Of a stretch of 64,000 bases of DNA, positions 50,420 to 61,549 are shown piece by piece. The notes beneath the pieces are model-generated. The model did no database searches, was not told the DNA's origin, and saw only the letters and a program-made list of their open reading frames with translations. Both the position numbers and the translations under genes were made by a program. Origin of the DNA: Nannochloropsis salina CCMP1776 (taxonomy: Eukaryota > Sar > Eustigmatophyceae > Eustigmatales > Monodopsidaceae); NCBI GenBank assembly GCA_004565275.1, contig SDOX01000006.1:806001-870000 (forward strand). Direction: 5' to 3'. Each line of letters begins with the position of its first letter. Within the stretch, counting starts at the first letter, position 1.

Positions 50420-50587
50420 ATGAGCATTATCCCTACAGCCATAGGCATTACTTTACTCCCTCCTGATCAAATGGGGGGCTTTTTGCCAGTTGCCATGACG
50501 TTTGTGGCCTTTCTCATTATTGGCGTGGATCTCGCTTTATTGTTGCGGTATCAGAAGTTGACAGCTCAGCAGTATAAGGAATGGTAA
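50420..50587 (+). CDS. Candidate small membrane protein, 55 aa
   Basis: A complete short frame reads MSIIPTAIGITLLPPDQMGG, then a clear membrane helix (FLPVAMTFVAFLIIGVDLAL), then LLRYQKLTAQQYKEW and a TAA. The charge pattern (neutral N-terminus, one helix, basic/amphipathic tail) is that of real small membrane proteins. The TGG codon overlaps a donor-like G|GTAAAG, so the protein may continue in a downstream exon; a frame starting MEYQNIDDEEYTRKNAPG at 50762 ending at a GTAAGG donor is one candidate partner. No family recognised. It is the only coding-like signal in 2.8 kb. Confidence 0.35.
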   Translation: MSIIPTAIGITLLPPDQMGGFLPVAMTFVAFLIIGVDLALLLRYQKLTAQQYKEW

Positions 50588-51846
50588 AGATTTCAGAGAT
50601 CTCGCAAATTTCGATAGAGACACGGGAAGTACTCAAATTATCGAGGGATGGAGGAAGGGTGGCGACGTCGAGGAGAAATGAAAAATCGAACGTTGAAGAA
50701 AGATGATGACACAAAAAGAAAGACGAGTTATATTTTTCGAAAGAAATGGGCAGAAGGAGATGGAGTATCAGAATATTGACGACGAAGAGTATACAAGAAA
50801 GAATGCACCAGGTAAGGGGGAGGAGAAAAAACGCTGACGAAGATGTCTATTCATGCATTATCCAAGAAGGATGCTAGGGTACGCTAAAGTATAAAATCGA
50901 TGTCATGCAGGTGATCAGAACAAGATAAATTCATTCGATAGGTATATGTCTCGGGAAACCTTTGTATTTACGAAGTGCACTTTTTTTCATGCTTACACTC
51001 GGATGATTTTTTTAACTTGCTTGCATCTCGAAAGTAGGCGAGCGATCTACCCTTATGGGGATGTATTTGGCTATGACACGGCCATCTGGATCTTCTCTTA
51101 AGCATTTTGCCCGATATCAAGCTCCAGATATTTTGTATTCTAAGAGTCACCGAAGGCCTCGATTACAATCTTAGTAATGCGTGATTTGGACGGACAGCCA
51201 GGTGGATGAGATCGGCGAGTCGACACGTGTGTCGTTCCAGCGCTCGCTTGTGCAAGGGGCGGAGATAGCGCTGTCGCTGGACGGGCCTGGTAGAGCTTTT
51301 CGGATCCTCACTAGCGGTCAACGACCGTCACCATACCACGAGAATCACCGATTTGATAGGCAGTATGGCCTCGTTGTCTCAATTAGATGTTGTTTGATAG
51401 CATTTTGTTTTTATATCACAGCGACAGCGAGGAAACCAAAAACATGTGACTGATATAGCTTTGTCTCTTGCCCTTTTAAGACGCATTGTCACTGCCTTCT
51501 TCACAAGCCATGTTTATGAGGAACAGTAAGACCTTCAAAGCAGCCAACTCCAGATGACCAGACGCTCCATCACAAACAAGCACTCATGGGTGCGCTTTGT
51601 ACACAATGGACTCGATCCTGCCTGGCGTCAGCCCACAACTCTCATCTCGAGCATTCCAGAGTTAAACATAGTTTCCTGCCGACGATGAACGCGCGGGCTC
51701 TACCTTCCTTGCTTGCCCCATGACCAATTAACACACTTCCGTAATAAACCATGTGTTCAGCTTACTTCCACCTGGTTGTAGAAGAAGAAATGGCATGGAA
51801 GGGATGTAAGTCGTGAAACACGAAAGGCGATGCATCTGGATTTAAA
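50588..51846. other. Intergenic, no clear gene
   Basis: About 1.26 kb. A short charged frame around 50680-50815 might be an exon (see the 55-aa ORF). The frame at 51181-51453 has no recognisable domain. The right end should hold the Rieske 3' UTR. Confidence 0.45.
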
Positions 51847-52515
51847 TTAATTTTCCCACTTCACGTACCAAGGGGCTGTGTCCGTTCGAAAATCAGTTTC
51901 TGTCCAAGGAGTGAGGAGGACTTTCCCATCACTTTCCTTAACATGCGCCAAGGCGAGAGAGAGCGGTGCAGGGCCACGCACGACCTTCCCTGTCTTGTCA
52001 TACTGGGAGCCGTGGCACGGGCAAATAAATTTGTTTTCAGCTTTGTTCCAGGGTACAACACAGCCCAGATGCGTACAGACAGCGTTAAGACCGTAATCCT
52101 CAATAGTCTTGTCCTCCTTCACAATTAGATAGGTGGCATCGCCTTTCAGGCCCTGCACCAAGCTGCGGTCACCCGCTTGATGAGTCGACAGCCAGCCTTG
52201 CACGGTTACATCATCTCCAAGTGCATCTTTTGCTGCCAGTCCCCCACCGGCCCCACCGCCTGTGCGGGGCACAAAGAAGGCAATGTAGGGCACCGCCAGA
52301 CCCGCCACATTCAGGCCCACAGAGCCCAACAGGATCGTGTTCATAAGCTTGCGACGGTCCATATCAGGAACAAAGGGCTCTTCACCCACGGCTTCAGCCA
52401 TCTTGGTGACGATTCGCCCGCTGTTGGTGCGCGCCACTGAGGCAGAAGGGATGCCAGGCACCAAAAATCCGTGGACGCCACAGAAGAAAGTAGCGAGAAC
52501 AAAAGCAGTCTTCAT
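51847..52515 (-). CDS. petC: Cytochrome b6f Rieske iron-sulfur protein, plastid-targeted
   Basis: Intronless, 222 aa. Start chosen at 52515 because it gives a signal peptide ([16 protein letters not shown]) followed by FLVPGIPS, the GF-type heterokont site; the frame is open 19 codons further up. The transit region is followed by [20 protein letters not shown], the single membrane anchor, and a Gly-rich hinge ([20 protein letters not shown]). The Rieske domain carries both cluster motifs, [10 protein letters not shown] and CPCHGSQYD, with two Cys and two His ligands. The closing [20 protein letters not shown] is typical of PetC. It passes electrons from plastoquinol to cytochrome f in the thylakoid lumen. 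The twin Arg in DRRKLM before the anchor fits Tat-dependent insertion of PetC. Confidence 0.96.
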   Translation of the reverse strand: MKTAFVLATFFCGVHGFLVPGIPSASVARTNSGRIVTKMAEAVGEEPFVPDMDRRKLMNTILLGSVGLNVAGLAVPYIAFFVPRTGGGAGGGLAAKDALGDDVTVQGWLSTHQAGDRSLVQGLKGDATYLIVKEDKTIEDYGLNAVCTHLGCVVPWNKAENKFICPCHGSQYDKTGKVVRGPAPLSLALAHVKESDGKVLLTPWTETDFRTDTAPWYVKWEN

Positions 52516-53479
52516 ACTTGCGCGTTGCCAAGCTGTATTAATTCGCCTGTCCCGGAAATAATGAAGAGGCATTTTAGCAACTCAAGCAAGTGAAATATGC
52601 AAAACATCGATCGACGTGATGTGCCGCTTGTAGTTTCCCAAGTGAGCTTTCGTCATAACTCTTGCTCATCTATCACTTGTGCACCATTCGTGGACCGCCT
52701 CCTGCCCGGACAAAATTGGGGCCACAACTGAAATCACTGTCAATAAGCAATTTAAAAACACCCCGCAATGCACCTGGTGTGCAAGGCTCAAATGTCATGA
52801 GGTCGAACCGGGCGAGGCCCAGCAGATTTCTGACACCACTCACAGACAATACACAGTGACGCACAGGAACGGAAGAGGGATGGGTAACCCTGTCTTCTCC
52901 ACAAAAGTCCAGTGCATCCGATGCGACAGCTTCTAAATCTCTAGACCATGCTGTCGGTGCGACGACCTTCGTTCAGTCTGGATTGACCCGATAATCCACA
53001 CCTGCGAGACCAGCGTATCTTCGACCGCCAACCAGGTGGGCGAGCTCGGGCAGTCCACGGACGATCCGCTTCCTCCTCGCCCTCGCCCCGCCCTCGCCCC
53101 TGATCCTCATCCTCCAGCGCCCCGCCGCATCGCCCATGTTCGTAAGCGCCTCACACGCCCTGTCCTAGCCTGCCTCGGCTCTTTGCTAGCCGAGCTCAGC
53201 AAGACGTCGCATGACTGTCGCGTTGACTTGTCAATTCATTTGTGTTTCCTCACCAGTGCGCTTATTAACGATTAATGTCGTGATGATGCCGTTGCTGTCA
53301 GGATCTGATTTGTGATGCGGAACTACGCAGGTCTTCGGTGCTTTACGCGTCTTTTCAGTGCCCAAGCAAAAGCTCTGAGTCGGAAAAAGTCACATGCTCA
53401 AGGAAGTTAAAAAATGGAGTTGACCTTTTGAATTTTTTCTTTCCAGAATTCCTCCCCCCCCGATAAAAGATAGCAAAAG
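52516..53479. other. Head-to-head intergenic region
   Basis: About 960 bp between the Rieske and HEAT-repeat starts, the longest divergent gap of the window. Several short open frames, none convincing. A C-rich stretch lies at about 53065-53135. Confidence 0.45.
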
Positions 53480-55630
53480 ATGGACTTTTCGTCGTCCTTG
53501 AGAGCCGCAAGCTGCCTGGTCAAGCGGCTTCGACATGAAACTACGGGTTCAGAGCTGTCGACCCTGCTGCCCGTCGCTCAACTGTTATCATCCAAACTTA
53601 TAGCGAAACCAAATTTTGTTTTGACGGACGTCGACGAACCTCTGCAGATCTTAATGACTTTGGGACAGGAGACACGGTGGGAATGCTTGTGCGTGGCATT
53701 ACTGGTCTTCAACGACGCCATAGCACGCACGGCTCCTGCCCCTGCCGTCTCGCCAGTGCTCCGCAATGCAGTTGAGACGGTGATCGCACTTCATTTGGAG
53801 CATGATGAGCCCAGGGTGCGGCGCCTGGTCGCCAAGACGCTTGGCTTGCTCTGCACCCTCCCATCCGTGGGGACGGACGCCTATACGCGCTTTTCTGGGC
53901 AATTGTGGGCCAGTGTGGATGCGAATATCACGCGGCGCATCACCGAGACGCGGCGTGCAAAGCTGGGTGTAACAAAAAACATTGCTATGGACGATGTAAG
54001 CGGCTGGTGTTCACTGGAAACCTCTCTTATGGCTTTGCGTGAGGTGGTTGAAGCTTGTGGGCCTGAACTGATTGGGCGTAATTTGCTCACTCCGGAATGG
54101 CTCGACAAGACGATTTTTATAGCAGCTGAGCACTCAAATCGTTATGTCAGAGAGGCGGCTATGGACATGGCTCGGGTGGTTGTCGATCGTTGTGTATGTA
54201 TCAGCGACAGCGCTTCTTGTGGGAAAGTCATAGATTTTAATAGGCTGGCTGCTGTCGTAGCAGGTGGCTTGGCAGATTCCTGGCCGCAAGTAGTGTATGC
54301 GGCTGTCATTGCGACTCGTAGTCTGCTTTTAACGGCTACAAACCATGTTGGTGTGGATGCCGAAGATCTTTTCGCCGAGCTCCTTCCTCCACTTTGTCAA
54401 TGCCGCTACTATACACCTGGGGGTGTTCAGGTACAAGCTCAGAACACCTGGACTCATTTGTTTGCAGCAACAAACAAAAGGAAGGATGACGCAGCCAGCG
54501 CTGGAAGCGGGCGAGAGGCTGTCGCGCGGTATGTGAAGGAAATGGTTGATTGCCATTGTCGGGCACTTCAGGATGGACGCAGCCATTTCACCCAGGTGGC
54601 CGCGTGTTATGCTTTGAAGGAGGTAATGGAAAAGATCGATGAAAAGGTAACTTCACCTTTCGCCAATCAAATATTGCGGGGGATCCTGCCCTGTTTGCGG
54701 GCTTCGCACTGGGAGCTTCGCTCGGCAGGATACGTCGCCTTTGCTCAACTTTCACAAACTTTTCCCGTGATTGTCATGTCACGACGAGAAGATGCTGTTA
54801 ACGCCTGTTTTGTTGGATTAGAAGATGAATCGTGGTCCATTCGCGAAGAGTCCGCATGGGCACTAGCCGCCATGACTCGATATGGGGACAAACCAAAAAT
54901 GCAGCAATGTCTTATCACCCGTCTTGAAGCCACACTGGATGCCGCTCGCCGTCAACCCGTGGAGACCGAAGAGGAACAGCTGCGACGCTTCAATGATGCC
55001 CAGGCTCACACGGGCGGGCCTGTGTTCGGTTGTTGTGGAGGCCTCTTACATCCTCGTGCAACTCCGTCGGGGGTCAATTTGCAGACCGACGTAGATATGT
55101 CTGCGTATCGTTACGCAGCTCAGCCCTGGGAAGTGTCTGAAGGCGCTTTGTACATCTTTCTTGAACTATGTTCAAAGGATCTCCTACCACAGATTGACGC
55201 CGTATCCGGAAGTGCATTTGCAGACAGATATTTGCCTGTCCTAGCGGAGTTAGGCGGTCTGCGTCATTTCTACAGCGCCGATCGTTTGCGCCAGAGCCTC
55301 TGGCGAATGCTACCTCGAGTGACAGAACGCTTGGGCAAGCCGACCTTGAGGCGGTACTTAGATCTCTTCACACCCGCGCTTTTCAGTGCCCTCGCCTCGC
55401 CCGCGGCCACTCCCTTGACACGGCATGCGGCTATGGTATGCATAGCTGAGCTTTGCCGACAAATGGGCCCCTCGTTATTTGTGGGTCGGCTATCAGAGGC
55501 TGAACGCCAGCTCTATTTTCGTCACGTACCTTGTTGGTCTTCATCTCACGGCATTGCTCGGGCATCGCGATCGGATGGTGGCCTAATTCCATCCCTCCTG
55601 CACTCTCAACCTGAAGTTGTCAGCATGTAG
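53480..55630 (+). CDS. HEAT/ARM-repeat protein
   Basis: Intronless, 716 aa. The whole length is made of paired helices with HEAT-like spacing: for example PRVRRLVAKTLGLLCTL, NRYVREAAMDMARVVVDRC, SHFTQVAACYALKEVMEKID, HWELRSAGYVAFAQLSQTFP and EDESWSIREESAWALAAMTR. No catalytic motif, no membrane segment and no signal peptide, so a cytosolic or nuclear scaffold is likely. It resembles uncharacterised ARM-superfamily proteins of plants, but I cannot name the family. The start MDFSSSLRAASCLVKRL follows an AT-rich leader. Convergent with the next gene. Confidence 0.7.
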   Translation: MDFSSSLRAASCLVKRLRHETTGSELSTLLPVAQLLSSKLIAKPNFVLTDVDEPLQILMTLGQETRWECLCVALLVFNDAIARTAPAPAVSPVLRNAVETVIALHLEHDEPRVRRLVAKTLGLLCTLPSVGTDAYTRFSGQLWASVDANITRRITETRRAKLGVTKNIAMDDVSGWCSLETSLMALREVVEACGPELIGRNLLTPEWLDKTIFIAAEHSNRYVREAAMDMARVVVDRCVCISDSASCGKVIDFNRLAAVVAGGLADSWPQVVYAAVIATRSLLLTATNHVGVDAEDLFAELLPPLCQCRYYTPGGVQVQAQNTWTHLFAATNKRKDDAASAGSGREAVARYVKEMVDCHCRALQDGRSHFTQVAACYALKEVMEKIDEKVTSPFANQILRGILPCLRASHWELRSAGYVAFAQLSQTFPVIVMSRREDAVNACFVGLEDESWSIREESAWALAAMTRYGDKPKMQQCLITRLEATLDAARRQPVETEEEQLRRFNDAQAHTGGPVFGCCGGLLHPRATPSGVNLQTDVDMSAYRYAAQPWEVSEGALYIFLELCSKDLLPQIDAVSGSAFADRYLPVLAELGGLRHFYSADRLRQSLWRMLPRVTERLGKPTLRRYLDLFTPALFSALASPAATPLTRHAAMVCIAELCRQMGPSLFVGRLSEAERQLYFRHVPCWSSSHGIARASRSDGGLIPSLLHSQPEVVSM

Positions 55631-55953
55631 GTGCGCGACCTCTTTCTCATTTGTCTTGTACTGCATTGCTCGAATAATAAAGATGAAGAGTTTGACTTTA
55701 GGGATACGTCCTTTAAACTAGCTCAAGCAATGTCTTACAGGCTAAGAATAAATTTCGAAGACAAAGGATGAGTTGTACCATTTATGCTTTGACTCTTGAT
55801 CCCTTTATCGTACTTAGCGCACAACGTCAGAAATATACTCTCGACAGAACAATGTGCGTGGGCCTACTTTGATTCGCGATGATCCCTCAAACTTATCGCG
55901 TGTCATATCGCGTGTCATATCTGTGTACGACTGCTCTAGATTTCATGGGCATT
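55631..55953. other. Short convergent gap with a 12-bp tandem duplication
   Basis: About 320 bp between convergent stops. It contains two head-to-tail copies of TATCGCGTGTCA (55894-55917) followed by a partial third. Otherwise nothing recognised. Confidence 0.6.
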
Positions 55954-58782
55954 CTACCATCCCTGACGAATGGTGTGATTTTCTTCCACACCTGCCCTTT
56001 CCGTAATGTCGGATGCAAGACCCAGCGTGGCAATGGTGTGCACGTGAGAATTATGACCCACACAGTCCCGGCTCTCCACCCCATCTCCTTTCCCTTCTCC
56101 CATCTCACGAAGGCCGAGGGAGCATGCAAATGAAGCGTCATGAAGATGCTGAAGATTTTCCGCTTCTCGCTCTCCCACGATGCGTAAATGATGGTCCTGA
56201 TCCTCTCCATCATCTAGGTGCATGTCCTGATGGTCGCAAGAGTTCCGTTGATCATGTACTTCGATGTGCTGAACGTGGTGTCGGAAGACGCAGCGCTGCC
56301 TCTTGTCCTCGTCCTGGGGTTTTCCATCGGTCAAGTCAACCCCAGCGCGTGGGAGCGCAACTGACTGTCGGCGCTGAAGCTGATCATACTGGTCTCGACG
56401 TTGCCAATTAGAATGTGCATCAGCTTCAAGCAACAAAAAACCGGGATCACCCTCTGCTCTCTCACCTTCTCGTCCCATCTTGTTCCTGAAGGACACAGCT
56501 TCATTCTCTGCGTTCGTTTCTACCACTCTATCATCTGCACAAATGCCTCTCTCACGTTCTCCACAAGCATCGCTTGGTACACTGTGTGTGATTGCAGCTC
56601 CCGGTGCGCCTATATTTTCCTGTTCTGTGTCCCCCAGATGGTTCAAAATCATCTCCACACCACGTGTATGTTGTTGTTGCTGACATTCGGTAGGTCCTTC
56701 TTGTACAGCCGAGACAGGCGGAGTTGATGTACTCAAAAAGCGATCTCGCAAATGCTGTATCTCTAGCTCTAGCGCATGTATGCGCGCGAGTGCCGCGTTG
56801 CGTTCTCGTGTCTTACATTCTAGGTCGAGTGTTAGTGATCTAATACGGTGTTCCATCCCTTGCTCCCTGGTTGTATCCGGTCGCTTTCTTTTGTGACTCA
56901 CTGCATTAAAAATCGGCCATTCGTGCTGCTGATTATCGAAAGTCTCCTTTTCAGCCCCGCATCTTGCGGAGTGTTCTGAAGATTGAACAACACGATTCAT
57001 CTGCCCGACGCCCGCGGCTGACTTCAGAGGACGATGAATACATGCCTTCGTCGATGTCAGTTCATGGAGTCCCTTGACTGCAGTAGGGGGATTAGTACCA
57101 ATTTTATGATCTCCCATATCTTCAGCAGCCTCATCGTCCTCGTCTCCTCCTATACCAAGCGATGAAACTGCCGGAGAAGAATGGAAGTCCTTCTCTTCCT
57201 CTTCTTCGCCATCTCCCTTATTTTCCGGTCGCCGCAAATAACGGCAAAATGCTTGTAGGCATTCATCATCTGCCTTGTCACAAATCTGTTGCAGTTCCTC
57301 TTTATGGGCGTCAATGGCCAAGCAGATATCAGCGCGGGTGAGTGGAGGCCCTCCGAACGCCTCTTGGACCCATCCTTTCCGTTTTATGACCCGCAGAATA
57401 CTTCGAGCTGCACCAACGTAACCTCGAGTGCGGGCATGTGGACAATTCGCACCCCCAGCTCCGATCCACTTTTTATAAGCTCCTCCCACTCGATCTGTCC
57501 ACTGCCTAGAATTTTTGACAATGTGATCGTCATGGTTACTCATGCCCAAAAATTCTCGAAATGACCGTAGATAGCGGTTTTTCTTAGACTGACGAACAAT
57601 GCGTTGCGCCTCTTCTTGTTGCTCATCCAGTAGCTCGATCAGCTCCCCTCTCTTTAATCCCTCCCGCCGGGGCGCAACAATCCCCGCTTCACCCCCCTCC
57701 ATTGTGACTACTTCGTTGTCTTCTGCCACTCTTAAATTGCCTTCGGAAGCCTCCTGTCCACTTCTGTCGCCGCGATAACAATATGCGTCCCCAATTGCCG
57801 AGTCTTCATGAGAAGCAAGCAATAAAATGTCGTTACCGCTTTCAATCTTGCCCTCGCTGATCCCTGCATATGACACAGGGGATGAAACCATAGAATGGTC
57901 GTGTCGCTGTGACGCTGAGAGCATTTCTTGCTGTAGCCCCTCATGTAGACATTCACGCTGCCCAGCACGAGGCTGCTGATAGGATATTTGCTGTTGATGG
58001 TGCTCCTGGTCTCGCATGGCTGATACAGCGGGCTCTTCCTGTTGTTTTCTTTCTTCTTGTCCTTCTTCTTCTTGTGACAAGTGTGATTGTGGTAATGTGG
58101 GCAGTAATGTGATAGGTATCGTGGTGGTTTGCTGCCGGCGGCTCCTATATGGCACTGGCTTCCGTGCATCTGCCAATGCTCGCAGAAGATTGTGCACAAA
58201 TGTGCAATATGACCCGCAAGTCCTCTCTTTCACGCCGCGCTCTCTCAGCCAAGTCCTGTAGTCCTTCTTGAGCTCCATGTCCCAAACCTTATTTTCGTGC
58301 TTCCCTTTTGATGCTGCCATCATTCCATTTCTCTTTCGAAAAGAATTCGGTGAAATGGATTTGTGCTTATTTGCCTCGTTCTCAAGAGCATGGACAGGAA
58401 AGCGTACCCCGTCCTCTCCCACTCCCCGTATACTGTCCAACAGCTGCTCATCTCTTCCTCTGTCGCCCGTGCATAAAGGAGCAGATGGCAGCTCTAAAAA
58501 TTCCTTAAGCAAGCGCCAATGGCTACGGCGGTCGTCTTGAGCCACAAGGCGCTCTGCTTCCTCCAAATTATGTTCGATTAATTGTCTTATTTGGCCTCGA
58601 TCTAAGTCCCCTTGCTTTTGCTTGCCCGTCATCAGGGCACGAAACAGCGTTTCAAGCCGCCAACAATAGCTATGAATAGAGGCCTTTGAGAGATTTTTCT
58701 TTGACTGAAGAAAGCTGACGTATTCATCGCGTGTGGTTATTGACCAGACGCCCATGTCATACAGACTCCGCGCTCGTGCCAT
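55954..58782 (-). CDS. Unrecognised protein with three copies of a two-part helical module
   Basis: One frame of 942 aa from the ATG at 58782 (MARARSLYDMGVW); the frame continues 24 codons up to an acceptor-like GAATAG, so an upstream exon is possible. The module has part A (Tyr/Trp, Gly, then Thr/Ser-x3-Tyr and a Leu-Leu-rich helix) and part B (ELI..LL...EEA.RIV, then YLRSFREFL). Copy 1: EYVSFLQSKKNLSKASIHSY plus LEEAERLVAQDDRRSHWRLL. Copy 2: DYRTWLRERGVKERTCGSYC, then about 190 aa of Gln/Ser-rich insert, then LIELLDEQQEEAQRIV and RYLRSFREFLGM. Copy 3: AYKKWIGAGGANCPHARTRG and EELQQICDKADDECLQAFCR. Part A recalls the N-terminal core-binding domain of tyrosine recombinases, but no catalytic domain follows. 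A coiled coil (about residues 660-700, LTLDLECKTRERNAALARIH) and a long His/Asp/Glu-rich tail close the protein. Confidence 0.6.
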   Translation of the reverse strand: MARARSLYDMGVWSITTRDEYVSFLQSKKNLSKASIHSYCWRLETLFRALMTGKQKQGDLDRGQIRQLIEHNLEEAERLVAQDDRRSHWRLLKEFLELPSAPLCTGDRGRDEQLLDSIRGVGEDGVRFPVHALENEANKHKSISPNSFRKRNGMMAASKGKHENKVWDMELKKDYRTWLRERGVKERTCGSYCTFVHNLLRALADARKPVPYRSRRQQTTTIPITLLPTLPQSHLSQEEEGQEERKQQEEPAVSAMRDQEHHQQQISYQQPRAGQRECLHEGLQQEMLSASQRHDHSMVSSPVSYAGISEGKIESGNDILLLASHEDSAIGDAYCYRGDRSGQEASEGNLRVAEDNEVVTMEGGEAGIVAPRREGLKRGELIELLDEQQEEAQRIVRQSKKNRYLRSFREFLGMSNHDDHIVKNSRQWTDRVGGAYKKWIGAGGANCPHARTRGYVGAARSILRVIKRKGWVQEAFGGPPLTRADICLAIDAHKEELQQICDKADDECLQAFCRYLRRPENKGDGEEEEEKDFHSSPAVSSLGIGGDEDDEAAEDMGDHKIGTNPPTAVKGLHELTSTKACIHRPLKSAAGVGQMNRVVQSSEHSARCGAEKETFDNQQHEWPIFNAVSHKRKRPDTTREQGMEHRIRSLTLDLECKTRERNAALARIHALELEIQHLRDRFLSTSTPPVSAVQEGPTECQQQQHTRGVEMILNHLGDTEQENIGAPGAAITHSVPSDACGERERGICADDRVVETNAENEAVSFRNKMGREGERAEGDPGFLLLEADAHSNWQRRDQYDQLQRRQSVALPRAGVDLTDGKPQDEDKRQRCVFRHHVQHIEVHDQRNSCDHQDMHLDDGEDQDHHLRIVGEREAENLQHLHDASFACSLGLREMGEGKGDGVESRDCVGHNSHVHTIATLGLASDITERAGVEENHTIRQGW

Positions 58783-59318
58783 CCCCAGTTGTTCCACCAG
58801 GCGATAAGAACGAACCAGCAAAAGGGAAAAAGCACTCAATATGGTAATATACACCTATTCTCTAGTAGAATTAAACATCTGTAAGATGCAAGAAGCCACC
58901 ATACACACATTTTATCCTCCCAGATACCTACCCTTATCCTGATAGTCGTAGGCCGACACGGCTGTTGAAGGAGTCGAAAACCTGCTACCGCTGCCAAAAC
59001 CGCTACACTACCATGCAAGGTCTGCCAACTATGAGATGATATATTCAAATATTGAAATACGACTTGAATAATTTTATTAGGCCCACACATTATCCCATCA
59101 GTACGAGTCTCACTGTCATTTGATAAGCAGGCCGGTATCTTGACCTGCGCGCTCCACCGTGGACGTGACGTGAAGTCGCCGTCAAACCTCCTGACACCCC
59201 CCTGGGTACCCTTTGTCTTTACCCCCCGAAACAAAGAATGCTGAGGCTATTATATTATGTCAACGCTTCCACTTGATTTTTTTTCTCTACATCTGTACAC
59301 TATCCTCCAGTGAAAACC
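58783..59318. other. Head-to-head intergenic region, may contain upstream exons
   Basis: About 535 bp. On the minus strand a frame (59234-58836) reaches an acceptor-like site in front of the module-protein frame; on the plus strand TATCCTCCAG directly before GTGAAAACCATG looks like a 3' splice site for the amidohydrolase. Neither upstream exon can be confirmed. Confidence 0.35.
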
Positions 59319-61407
59319 ATGCTGCTGTTAAAAAATGCCTGCTTTTGGCAATGGGATCCCGACATGCTCCCCTTATCGGGCCACTTAGCGGAAGGCTGGT
59401 GCCTGATCGACGATGTGCGGGGAGTCTTCGACACAGTGTTCTGCGAAGACAACTTATGTATAGATGATCAAAGATCGGCCTACGAGCAGGCTCAAGCGCA
59501 GGCAACGAGAATTATCGATATGAAATGCAACGAGGGCAACATCTTGCTTCCTGGCTTGATTGACTCGCATATACATGTGGGATACATGGGGGAGGCCTGC
59601 GAGTACTTGCAATTGCGTGGAACTCGTAGTCTCGATGATCTAAGTACTGCAGTCCGAAACTATGGTAAGGAAAACCCGAAGAAAAGCTGGATCATCGGTG
59701 TCGGATGGGATCAGTCAGGTTGGGGAGGTTGTTACCCTACCAGACAAGTCCTCGATGAGGCGATGCGAGAGGACAAGCGACCGCTCGTATTATACCGAGA
59801 ATGCTGGCATATCGTTGTTGCTAACACAGCCGCCTTACAACGGGCTGGAATCCGGCTCACACCGACGAATGAGGTAAGCATTCGTAATACTTGAGATGCT
59901 GACAAGAGAATCCGTGTGTTTCCCTGTCCTCTTGCCTGGACAACGCATGGCAATAATTTGTTTCAGTATATAAATAAATGGAAATAATGTAAAAATAAGT
60001 TTATGCAACCAACGTACGCGATCTCAGGCTTGTCTTATGAAGTAACTTTTAATCACATTTAAAATCACTTGAAACTACCCTTGCTTCACATCCTAGCAGC
60101 CCTTCTCAGGCGTTGACCTTGATGCCTCAGGAGTTCCGACAGGCATATTTAGAGAAACAGCTGTCCTTCTCATCACAAACCATATTGCGGAAAACAATGA
60201 AAAGTTGCGCGAAGTTTATATTCGAAATGCGCTGAACAATTGTCTCAGGGCAGGGCTAACCGCGGTTCAGACGAATGACATCAAAGCTTGGAATATCTAC
60301 CAAAATCTGGAGGCCAAGGGAGAGCTTCCATTGCGAGTTTTTTTAACGATCAACTATGAAGAGTTTGAAGAAGAAGGAAAGCAACCCAATTTCCACACCC
60401 TCAATAGCAAGCCGCCTCTATTCACCTGTCGGCGTATCAAGCTTTTTTCGGACGGTTCCTTGGGCGCTGAAACGGCCGCATTGCGTTCTCCTTATCCAGG
60501 TAGCACAAACAGGGGGCTTCTCATCCACAATGTGGAGGATCTTGCAGCAAAGATATGCCATTCCCACGAGGCAGGGTTTCAGCTAGAGGTGCACGCAATA
60601 GGGGATCGGGCTTTGTCCACTGTCCTCGAGGCGTTAAAATGGGCCCGGATTAAGCCTGATGCCCGGCCTGTGATAACGCATTGCCAGGTTCTGGGAGAAG
60701 ATCTTATAAATCGCATGGCCAAACAGGGTGTGGTTGCCAGTATACAGCCCTCCTTCGTGGGGACAGACTGTAAATGGATTCAGGAGCGTTTGCCATCCCA
60801 TGTCCTAAAGACATCTTATTGCTGGAAGAGTTTGTTGGAAAATGGAGTGCATTGTGCTGGAGGCTCAGACTCACCTGTGGAAGGGTGCGAGCCGCTAAGC
60901 GGCATATACGATGCCATGCACAGGTTGCCTCATGCTAGCAAATTGACGGCTCGGGAAAAAAAAGACACCACCTCGACCACCAGCGGTGTCGACGAAAGCT
61001 CCTTTTTACCCCGAGAATGTTTGACTTTCACCGAAGCTCTCCACTTGTATACCATTGGCGGGGCCTACGCCTGTCGTATGGAGAAACACCTCGGCCGGAT
61101 AGCGCCGGGGTATCAGGCAGACTTGGTGGTGGTAGATAGGGATGTGACGGGGCCTCGCGGAAAGGACACATGTCATGCGCTCCTTGAGGCAGCGATCAAA
61201 GAGGTATGGGTAGGAGGGATATGCCGCTTTGACAAAATGGAGGAAGAGGGCCCTCGAAGGAAGGGAACAGAGCGGGATTTAAAATTACGAGAAAACTTGA
61301 AAGGGCCTTACATTCCCGGGAAAAACGGTCCAACTAGACATCAACAGCCGATTGGGTCACTGATCCTGGGCGGCAAAAGACTGGGTATAGGTTGTTGTGG
61401 GCGGTGA
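59319..61407 (+). CDS. YtcJ-like metal-dependent amidohydrolase
   Basis: Two exons, 59319-59873 and 60097-61407; 1866 nt, 621 aa. Amidohydrolase family 3 (COG1574). Metal-binding HxH in LLPGLIDSHIHVGYM, then SWIIGVGWDQSGWGG, typical of YtcJ-type enzymes. Exon 2 has FSGVDLDASGVPTGIFRETA, KLFSDGSLGAETAALRSPYP, LEVHAIGDRA (metal His), VITHCQVLGEDLINRM (metal His), CAGGSDSPVEGCEPLSGIYD (catalytic Asp) and the closing GRIAPGYQADLVVVDRDV. Bacterial and fungal relatives hydrolyse amides or formamides; the substrate here is not known. No signal peptide from the chosen Met (MLLLKNACF); an upstream first exon is possible since an acceptor-like site abuts the start. Convergent with the next gene, 142 bp between stops. 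Confidence 0.88.
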
Positions 61408-61549
61408 GATAGCGATATGTCGAGATCGCATGCAAGAGCCCATAGCAGTGTCTTGTTTTTATGTGCTTGTACACTGAAAGTACTCTTCATCAAAGTTCAA
61501 TGATCTGTTACCCAAAATTTGATCTTGCTCGCTCTGACTTCTCTCCCTT

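Noticed and set aside
55954-58782. Tyrosine recombinase or integrase gene
   Set aside because: Only a core-binding-like pattern is present, three times; no catalytic Arg-His-Arg-Tyr domain, no terminal repeats and no mobile context.
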